Assembly: GCA_036278435.1 (NCBI GenBank)
Contig: DASULA010000244.1
Coordinates: 1-5,049 of the forward strand
Direction: 5' to 3'
Source of the DNA: DASULA01 sp036278435
Lineage (GTDB): Bacteria > Actinomycetota > Actinomycetes > Mycobacteriales > DASULA01
Length of the DNA stretch: 5,049 nt
Shown: in pieces, positions 1 to 3,352 of the stretch
Position numbering within the stretch: position 1 is the first letter of the stretch
Layout: each line of letters begins with the position of its first letter
Position numbers and translations under genes: made by a program
The notes under the pieces: model-generated
The model's database searches: none
Told to the model about the DNA's origin: nothing
The model's input: the letters and a program-made list of their open reading frames with translations, nothing else

Positions 1-696
1 GGATTCGGTGACGTCGCGGCCGGTGACGTGTAGGACGCCGTCTGCCTGTCCCCGTGGGCGTTTGAGGACGAGGATGGCGTCGGATGCTCCGGCGAGTCCG
101 TTCGTGCCGCTGACGGACTCTAGGAAGTCGTCGGCGCCGGCCTTGCGGACGTGGTGGATGAGTAGGCAGGCGATGCCGTAGGCGTCGGCCACGGCCTTTG
201 CTCGGCCGATGGCGGCGTAGTCGGCTTCGTACTGTGAGCCGCTGTGGGACTGGCCGCGGACCTTGGTGAACACGTCGATGATGACCAGTCGGGCGCCGGG
301 GTTCCGGTCGATCCACCGGGCGATGTGTTGGTCACCCCCGTCGGGTAGCGGTGGGCATTCGGTGGCCAGGGTGAGTGCGGCCGGTGGTGGTGATCCGGCG
401 AGCATCGCGGCGAGTCGGGTCTTGAGTCGCCGTGGCGTGTCTTCCAGGGCGAGGTACAGCACCGGTCCGGGGTCGACCGGCACCCGGCCCAACGCCCGAC
501 CACCCGAGGCGATCGCGATACCGAGTCCGAGGGACAGCCACGACTTGCCGACCTTCGGTGGCCCAGCGAACAGCGTCACCCCCTCGGCCACCAACCCGGG
601 CACCGCCCACCGTGGTTCGGGGAAGTCGGTGGCCATCAGTTCGGCCGCCGTCCACGCTGTCCGCCGCTGGGCTTGCCCGGTGCTGTTGTCGTTCAT
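1..696 (-). CDS. RepA-like RecA-fold ATPase (AAA_25 type), probable replicative helicase; C-terminus cut by window edge
   Basis: This frame is open for 232 codons from ATG 696-694 to the left edge, so the 3' end is missing. The translation begins MNDNSTGQAQRRTAW. A Walker A motif GPPKVGKS lies at residues 45-52, followed by YLALED (81-86), a Walker B strand RLVIIDVF (136-143), HHVRK (181-185) and SGTNGLAGASDAILVL (196-211). This motif order is the one known from RSF1010 RepA-type hexameric helicases and AAA_25 ATPases. The family uses ATP to unwind or load onto DNA; a helicase role in element replication is inferred here. The start overlaps the stop of the Prim-Pol gene by four bases (ATGA), which suggests translational coupling and a shared job. 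A RadA/KaiC-like ATPase is less likely, given the HHxxK motif and the primase partner. The family call is confident; the exact biochemical role is inferred. Confidence 0.88.
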   Translation of the reverse strand, partial: MNDNSTGQAQRRTAWTAAELMATDFPEPRWAVPGLVAEGVTLFAGPPKVGKSWLSLGLGIAIASGGRALGRVPVDPGPVLYLALEDTPRRLKTRLAAMLAGSPPPAALTLATECPPLPDGGDQHIARWIDRNPGARLVIIDVFTKVRGQSHSGSQYEADYAAIGRAKAVADAYGIACLLIHHVRKAGADDFLESVSGTNGLAGASDAILVLKRPRGQADGVLHVTGRDVTES

Positions 697-1601
697 GCGG
701 CGATCTGTCGGGGTCGGTTCGTTCCGGCGCGCAGACCAGAGGCGATGGTGGAGTCGCGTTCGCGTCCGGTGTAGGCGCCGGCCGCGATGTGTCCGGCTGA
801 TGCGTCGGTGAGGACGTGGCGCACGTGTTCGGTGGTCAATGCCCCGGTGGCGGCCAGTTGGCCGAGTGCCTGAGCGGCGATGTACAGGGCGTGGTTGCGT
901 TGCCCGGGGGTGGCGTTCCGGACTCGTGCCGCTTCGGCCCGCAACGCGGCCGTCAGGTACGCCGATCGCCGGCCGGTGTCGGGCAGGGTGACCGGTTCGG
1001 CCGGTGCCACCGGCACGGACGGGGTGAGTAGGTCGGCAAGCCAGGTGGGCAGTGGCGCCGTAGGCGCCTCGTGTAGCACTTCGTATCCCCTGCCGCCGAC
1101 CGCGCTGCCGGCGGCGACGACGTACCCGCCAGCGGCGCGGGTGTCGATCAACCAGCCGAGCCGACCGGCGGTGTTCCGCAGCGGGTCACCGGCGGGCGCG
1201 GTGTAGTAGGCGTGTAGCCCGGCCCGGCCGGTGCGGACAAGGTGGGTGTCGTAGGGCAGCGGTTGCCCGGCCCGCTCGGCCAGTACGGCCAGGACGTCCT
1301 CACCGCATCCGACACCCGGGATCTGCCACTGGGCCGGCGGGCCGTTGTCGTCGGGCTTGGGCTGGTCCAGGTCGACCACGACCAACCCGGACGGTCCGCA
1401 GGCAACCCCGACGTTGTACGGCCCGGCCGACCAGCACCGGGTGATCCGGTCGGGGTCGGTGGTGGCCCGAGACTCCCAGTCGCGGACGGCCGGGCGCTTG
1501 TCGTCGGGACGCAGCGGGAACACCGGCCAGCCACACTCGGCGGCGTGTAGTGCGGCGGCCAGCAGTGTCATTGAACCGGTTGGGTGTGGGGATGCGATCA
1601 T
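693..1601 (-). CDS. Prim-Pol domain protein (bifunctional DNA primase/polymerase, AEP family)
   Basis: This 302-aa protein matches the N-terminal bifunctional primase/polymerase family. WPVFPLRPDDKRP (25-37) is the usual opening segment. VVVDLD (74-79) supplies the metal-binding acidic pair D77/D79. RTGRAGLHAYY (123-133) carries the family's conserved His (H130). IDTRAAGGYVVAAGS (152-166) is the nucleotide-binding strand motif. A helical C-terminal part (about 215-300, including GQRNHALYIAAQALGQL) is probably a helicase-contact or PriCT-like region. The start at 1601 is chosen because GGAG (1613-1610) lies 8 nt upstream; the internal Met11 has no SD. Known AICE replication modules include a Prim-Pol class (RepPP). 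Here the polymerase is followed directly by a separate ATPase gene, so the two probably initiate replication of the excised element. The family assignment is strong; the origin it acts on is not visible. Confidence 0.92.
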   Translation of the reverse strand: MIASPHPTGSMTLLAAALHAAECGWPVFPLRPDDKRPAVRDWESRATTDPDRITRCWSAGPYNVGVACGPSGLVVVDLDQPKPDDNGPPAQWQIPGVGCGEDVLAVLAERAGQPLPYDTHLVRTGRAGLHAYYTAPAGDPLRNTAGRLGWLIDTRAAGGYVVAAGSAVGGRGYEVLHEAPTAPLPTWLADLLTPSVPVAPAEPVTLPDTGRRSAYLTAALRAEAARVRNATPGQRNHALYIAAQALGQLAATGALTTEHVRHVLTDASAGHIAAGAYTGRERDSTIASGLRAGTNRPRQIAA

Positions 1602-1640
1602 CGGTGGTGCTCCGGTTCTCTAGGGAGTTCTGGGGATGGT

Positions 1641-1673
1641 GCCGGCCCGGGAGTTCGCCGCTCCCGGGCCGGC
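1641..1673 (-). terminator. 13-bp perfect stem-loop between the 40-aa gene and Prim-Pol (hairpin family 2)
   Basis: Bases 1641-1653 and 1661-1673 are perfectly complementary (GCCGGCCCGGGAG and its reverse complement) around a 7-base loop. On the minus strand the hairpin starts five bases after the TAG stop of the 40-aa gene and ends about 28 bases before the Prim-Pol SD. No U-tract follows, so it could be a GC-rich actinomycete terminator or attenuator, or an mRNA processing or stability element. Its core CCCGGGAG...CTCCCGGG is shared with the hairpin at 2782-2814. Confidence 0.5.
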
Positions 1674-1678
1674 TGCGG

Positions 1679-1801
1679 CTACTTCGTGAGGTGTTGGCGT
1701 AGGCACCGTTCGGAGCAGAACGGGGTGCCGTCGACGTGCTGGCGGGTGGTCGTGCCGCACGCCGCGCAGGGCTGCGGGGTGGGTAGCGGGTAACCCGGCA
1801 T
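1679..1801 (-). CDS. 40-aa putative zinc-finger peptide (CxxC...CxxxC)
   Basis: This very small gene runs from ATG 1801-1799 to TAG 1681-1679. It begins MPGYPLPTPQPCAACG and ends with FCSERCLRQHLTK. C12-x2-C15 and C29-x3-C33 could bind one zinc ion, with H37 nearby. The spacing and the FCSxxCLxxH segment resemble small treble-clef or TRASH/YacG-like zinc fingers, but the match is too short to name a family. Its start codon shares one base with the stop of the upstream 72-aa gene (TGATG). There is only a weak G-rich sequence upstream, so translation is probably coupled to that gene. The function is unknown; a DNA- or protein-binding accessory factor is a guess from the fold. It is kept as real because of the coupling, the paired cysteines and the hairpin directly after the stop. 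Confidence 0.72.
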   Translation of the reverse strand: MPGYPLPTPQPCAACGTTTRQHVDGTPFCSERCLRQHLTK

Positions 1802-2019
1802 CACTCGCCCCGGCCTGTGCCGCAGTCTGAACAGGTGACCGTGGTGACCCGGCCTCGGGTGGTGACGTCCACGGACCGGGATCCGCACTCCGGGCAGCGG
1901 CCCCGCGTCCCGGCCGGCTGGCCGTAGTTGTACTGGTTGCCGGTACCCAGGTGCACTGGTCCGGTCGCGCCGGTGATGACCTTGCCCACCGGGCCGGTGA
2001 TGGTGATGTGTCGTCCCAT
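1801..2019 (-). CDS. 72-aa protein: Gly-rich RHIM-like N-terminal segment plus C-terminal zinc ribbon
   Basis: The start ATG 2019-2017 is preceded by GAGAGGA (2035-2029) at a 9-nt spacing. The protein has two parts. Residues 4-33 are a Gly/Thr/Val-rich segment of short beta-prone stretches, with GPV repeated at 9-11 and 20-22 and ending GTGNQYNYG (25-33). Within it V22-H-L-G25-x-x-N28-x-Y30 follows the spacing of the RHIM amyloid core. Residues 42-66 form a zinc ribbon: C42-x2-C45, 17 residues, C63-x2-C66, with CPECG and CSDCG knuckles. The gene follows a hairpin-bearing leader that is a second copy of the one before the 49-aa zinc ribbon gene, and it overlaps the next gene by one base (TGATG). 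I recognise no named family for the whole protein. Self-assembly or nucleic-acid binding is inference only. Confidence 0.8.
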   Translation of the reverse strand: MGRHITITGPVGKVITGATGPVHLGTGNQYNYGQPAGTRGRCPECGSRSVDVTTRGRVTTVTCSDCGTGRGE

Positions 2020-2042
2020 CTCTGTGTGTCCTCTCGTGGTCG

Positions 2043-2061
2043 CCGGTCCCGTCTGGACCGG
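2043..2061 (-). promoter_or_regulatory. SD-proximal hairpin, 7-bp perfect stem, overlapping the larger hairpin 2058-2106
   Basis: CCGGTCC (2043-2049) and GGACCGG (2055-2061) pair perfectly around a 5-base loop. The structure ends seven bases before the SD of the 72-aa gene. Bases 2058-2061 are also needed by the larger hairpin 2058-2106, so the two cannot form fully at once. The same overlap exists in the other copy (2991-3009), where one stem position is mismatched. An attenuation-like or translation-controlling switch is inferred. Confidence 0.4.
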
Positions 2062-2106
2062 TCACCGCGACCGCCCGGGGGTGAGCCCGGACGGCACGGT
2101 GGCCGG
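2058..2106 (-). terminator. Imperfect long stem-loop after the 60-aa gene (hairpin family 1)
   Basis: The outer arms CCGGTCACCG (2058-2067) and CGGTGGCCGG (2097-2106) pair with one internal mismatch (2062/2102). The stem then continues inward with a G-U wobble in the minus-strand RNA and further mismatches. It begins right after the TGA of the 60-aa gene. The pair 2063/2101 is C-G here and G-C in the sister hairpin (3011/3049), a compensatory change that supports pairing. No U-tract follows. It may be a terminator, an attenuator or a processing site. Confidence 0.4.
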
Positions 2107-2289
2107 TCAGCGTGCCCGGTAGTAGCCGGACCGCGGATCGGTGAGGTGGCTGGTGTGGATCCGGCCGCCGTCGACCAGGCGGAGCCGGTCCGCCGTGGTG
2201 GCTGGCCTGCCACACGCGGCGCAGATGTCCCGGCGGCCAGACCGGTCCCGCTCGCGTTGCGCCGTGCTACGCCGGTTGATCAGTCCCAT
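2107..2289 (-). CDS. 60-aa basic protein with CxxC and HxxH, putative small zinc finger
   Basis: The start ATG 2289-2287 follows AAGGA at a 7-nt spacing, just 12 bases after the NUDIX stop, so the two genes are almost certainly cotranscribed. The N-terminus is strongly basic (RRSTAQRERDRSGRR, 6-20). It is followed by C23-x2-C26 (CAACG) and later H45-x2-H48 (RIHTSHL), which could together bind one zinc ion, and an aromatic/basic tail SGYYRAR. It resembles other short actinobacterial mobile-element ORFs in composition, but I cannot name a family. The basic head plus a possible zinc knuckle suggests nucleic-acid binding, which is an inference. Its TGA stop lies inside the duplicated leader block, as does the stop of the 59-aa gene. 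Confidence 0.75.
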   Translation of the reverse strand: MGLINRRSTAQRERDRSGRRDICAACGRPATTADRLRLVDGGRIHTSHLTDPRSGYYRAR

Positions 2290-2301
2290 GGTGGTGTCCT
2301 T

Positions 2302-2733
2302 TCAGGTCAGGTGTGCCGCGGCGTTGGCCAGGATCGTGTTGTGGTCGAAGGCCAAAATGCTGGCCAGTGCCTCGGGTAGGGGTGTCCACTGGGCGGCACG
2401 GGCGTCGTCACCGGCGGTCGGCTCCGGCGTGGTGTCCAGCCGGGCGACGTAGGCCCAGGTGACGTAACGGCCGCGGGGGTCTCGGCCGGGTGTGCTGTAG
2501 ACGCCCACCAGGACCATCGCGCTGGTGTGGATGCCGGTCTCTTCGGCCAGTTCGCGGGTGGCGGTTTCCTGCACGGTCTCGCCGGTGTCGACGTGACCAC
2601 CAGGCAGCGCCCACATGCCCTCGTAGGGGTTCCAGCGGCGGCGGATCAGCAGGACGTGCGGCACGCCGTCTCGGTCGGCCACGCACACCACGTCAGCGGT
2701 CAGCCGGGCGGTTTCGGGGATGGTGTCGGTCAT
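2302..2733 (-). CDS. NUDIX hydrolase (possible Pif-like immunity factor)
   Basis: This 143-aa protein has the length of a single NUDIX domain. The full box GX5EX7REUXEEXGU is intact: G46, E52, then RELAEETGI at 60-68, with catalytic/metal residues E61, E64 and E65. It is preceded by the usual MWALPGGHV segment (40-48) and followed by VLVGVYSTPGRDPRGRYVTWAYVARL. The family hydrolyses nucleoside diphosphates linked to another moiety; the substrate cannot be read from the sequence. The start ATG 2733-2731 has GAGG about 11 nt upstream and no better alternative. In the Streptomyces element pSAM2 the immunity factor Pif carries a NUDIX motif, so a role in blocking redundant transfer is plausible here. 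A housekeeping MutT-like sanitiser is the alternative. The gene sits between two hairpin-marked gaps within the small-gene cluster. Confidence 0.93.
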   Translation of the reverse strand: MTDTIPETARLTADVVCVADRDGVPHVLLIRRRWNPYEGMWALPGGHVDTGETVQETATRELAEETGIHTSAMVLVGVYSTPGRDPRGRYVTWAYVARLDTTPEPTAGDDARAAQWTPLPEALASILAFDHNTILANAAAHLT

Positions 2734-2781
2734 GATGGTGGGTACCTCGTTCCTCGGTTGGTAGCTGGGGGTTGGGGGTGT

Positions 2782-2814
2782 GCCGCCCGGGAGACCGCAG
2801 ATCTCCCGGGCGGC
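2782..2814 (-). terminator. 13-bp perfect stem-loop between the 49-aa zinc ribbon gene and NUDIX (hairpin family 2)
   Basis: Bases 2782-2794 (GCCGCCCGGGAGA) and 2802-2814 are perfectly complementary around a 7-base loop. On the minus strand the hairpin starts six bases after the TAA of the 49-aa gene. It is followed by a C-rich run instead of a U-tract. Its core and flanks (CAGCCG, CCCGGGAG, then GGCAC and a C-rich run) recur at 1641-1673, so the two hairpins are probably related. It may act as a terminator, or as a stabilising or processing element within the transcript. Confidence 0.5.
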
Positions 2815-2820
2815 TGGCTG

Positions 2821-2970
2821 TTACTGCGCGCGCATGGGCTTGCCGCACTTCGGGCACGTCTGGCTGGCCGGGACGTGGGACTTCAGCCCCGTCCACCGGG
2901 ACGTGACGCCGCATCGTGTGCACCGGAACGTGATCTGGACGCGGTCGGGGCTGGTTTCTCGGGCGGGCAT
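2821..2970 (-). CDS. 49-aa zinc-ribbon protein
   Basis: The start ATG 2970-2968 has one of the best SDs in the window (GAGAGGAGG, 2983-2975). The frame is open further upstream to a GTG at 3051, but that would run through the hairpin block and lacks an SD, so I reject it. The protein begins MPARETSPDRVQITF. It has C17-x2-C20, an 18-residue linker and C39-x2-C42 (CTRCG and CPKCG), a classic four-Cys zinc ribbon with a short basic tail (GKPMRAQ). Such ribbons bind nucleic acid or protein partners; no specific function can be assigned. Its leader is a diverged copy of the leader of the 72-aa zinc-ribbon gene, which suggests the two respond to the same control. Confidence 0.82.
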   Translation of the reverse strand: MPARETSPDRVQITFRCTRCGVTSRWTGLKSHVPASQTCPKCGKPMRAQ

Positions 2971-2990
2971 GGCTCCTCCTCTCGTGCCTG

Positions 2991-3009
2991 CCGGTCCTGT
3001 CTGGGCCGG
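2991..3009 (-). promoter_or_regulatory. SD-proximal hairpin overlapping the 20-bp hairpin
   Basis: CCGGTCC (2991-2997) and GGGCCGG (3003-3009) pair at six of seven positions around a 5-base loop. Bases 3006-3009 are shared with the 20-bp hairpin 3006-3054, so the two structures compete. The same geometry is found at 2043-2061. A regulatory switch in front of the 49-aa gene is inferred from this conservation. Confidence 0.35.
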
Positions 3010-3054
3010 TGACCGTGCCGCCCGGACGCTCGGCCCGGGCGGCACGGTCACCGG
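3006..3054 (-). terminator. 20-bp perfect stem-loop after the 59-aa gene (hairpin family 1)
   Basis: Bases 3006-3025 and 3035-3054 are perfectly complementary (outer arm CCGGTGACCGTGCCGCCCG) around a 9-base loop. It is the strongest inverted repeat in the window and starts on the base after the TGA stop of the 59-aa gene. There is no U-tract. The position suggests a terminator, attenuator or RNA-processing site. A DNA-level role, such as a protein-binding site, is possible but less likely given the related copy with compensatory change at 2058-2106. Confidence 0.55.
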
Positions 3055-3234
3055 TCAGCGCTTCTTGGCACGCTTCTCGGCGAGGATGCGGGTGCACTTG
3101 GGGCAGGGTGGGGAGCCCAGTGGGGCGCCGTGGGAGCGGATCCACTTGCCGCACGCGGTGAACCCGTTCAGTCCGGTCAGGACCAGTTCGGTGGACAGCC
3201 AGCCGGCCGCCTCGTGCATCACCTTGTCGCTCAT
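3055..3234 (-). CDS. 59-aa Cys-rich protein with basic C-terminus, putative zinc finger
   Basis: The start ATG 3234-3232 is chosen because AGGAG (3249-3245) sits 10 nt upstream. A longer reading from GTG at 3252 would place the SD inside the gene. The protein begins MSDKVMHEAAGWLSTEL, continues to FTACGKWIRSH (25-35) and PPCPKC (42-47), and ends in a very basic helix-like tail (RILAEKRAKKR, 49-59). C28, H35, C44 and C47 are candidate zinc ligands. The TACG...CPxC pattern is common in short actinobacterial mobile-element proteins as I recall them, but no function is known to me. It is the first gene after the FtsK-like gene, separated by the CTAG-repeat gap, and may start the small-gene transcript. 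Confidence 0.78.
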   Translation of the reverse strand: MSDKVMHEAAGWLSTELVLTGLNGFTACGKWIRSHGAPLGSPPCPKCTRILAEKRAKKR

Positions 3235-3352
3235 CGGAGGGTGTCTCCTCACGCTCGGACGGTCCTGTGCGGGCCGTGGTCGGGTCGGGGGTGCTAGCCG
3301 TTAACCCGCAGGTCAGGGCGGGTGTTCGGGCCGCTAGCGGGGGTGCTAGGAC
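3235..3352 (-). promoter_or_regulatory. Intergenic gap with CTAG direct and inverted repeats; possible operator/promoter region
   Basis: This 118-base gap between the FtsK-like gene and the 59-aa gene is the longest in the window. GGGGGTGCTAG occurs twice in direct orientation (3287-3297 and 3339-3349). A 10-base palindrome CCGCTAGCGG lies between them at 3331-3340, so three CTAG tetramers, usually rare in bacterial DNA, fall within 56 bases. GTTAAC also occurs (3300-3305 on the minus strand). A minus-strand promoter and repressor site for the small-gene transcript would fit, but I find no -35/-10 pair with convincing spacing. Confidence 0.4.

Larger units (their letters stand above)
2029..2112 (-). 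repeat. Duplicated intergenic leader block, copy 2 (partner 2977-3060)
   Basis: This 84-base block runs from the TGA stop of the 60-aa gene to the SD of the 72-aa gene. An ungapped hand alignment with 2977-3060 gives about 65 of 84 identical positions. The ends match best: CGCTGACCGG at the stop-codon side and CACGAGAGGA at the SD side. It spans nearly the whole intergenic gap, so both copies sit in the same position between two small Cys-rich genes. It could have arisen by duplication of a gene-plus-leader cassette, or have been kept as a shared regulatory element. Confidence 0.85.
2977..3060 (-). repeat. Duplicated intergenic leader block, copy 1 (partner 2029-2112)
   Basis: This 84-base block covers the TGA stop of the 59-aa gene through the SD of the 49-aa zinc ribbon gene. 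About 65 of 84 positions match 2029-2112 without gaps (hand count). This copy has the more perfect long hairpin (3006-3054). Most differences fall in the inner stem and loop, while the two ends are nearly identical. Confidence 0.85.

Noticed and set aside
263..811. 182-codon open frame on the plus strand
   Set aside because: It is antisense to the ATPase and the end of the Prim-Pol gene. It encodes Arg/Ser/Pro-rich sequence with no motifs, as expected for a shadow frame in high-GC DNA.
2527..3012. 161-codon plus-strand open frame
   Set aside because: It runs antisense through NUDIX, the hairpins and the zinc-ribbon gene. It has no recognisable domain or SD.
2821..3051. Longer 76-aa reading of the zinc-ribbon gene from GTG 3051
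   Set aside because: The extra 27 codons read through the hairpin block and lack an SD, while ATG 2970 has a strong one.
1641..3054. Calling the hairpins canonical Rho-independent terminators
   Set aside because: None is followed by a U-tract on the minus strand. They are recorded as terminator-like at modest confidence.
3055..3252. Longer 65-aa reading of the Cys-rich gene from GTG 3252
   Set aside because: The GTG lies at the edge of the GAGGAGA that serves as SD for ATG 3234.
3253..3352. A defined -35/-10 promoter in the gap
   Set aside because: CTGACC and TAGCAC on the minus strand are only 14 bases apart, too short for a standard sigma-70 promoter.
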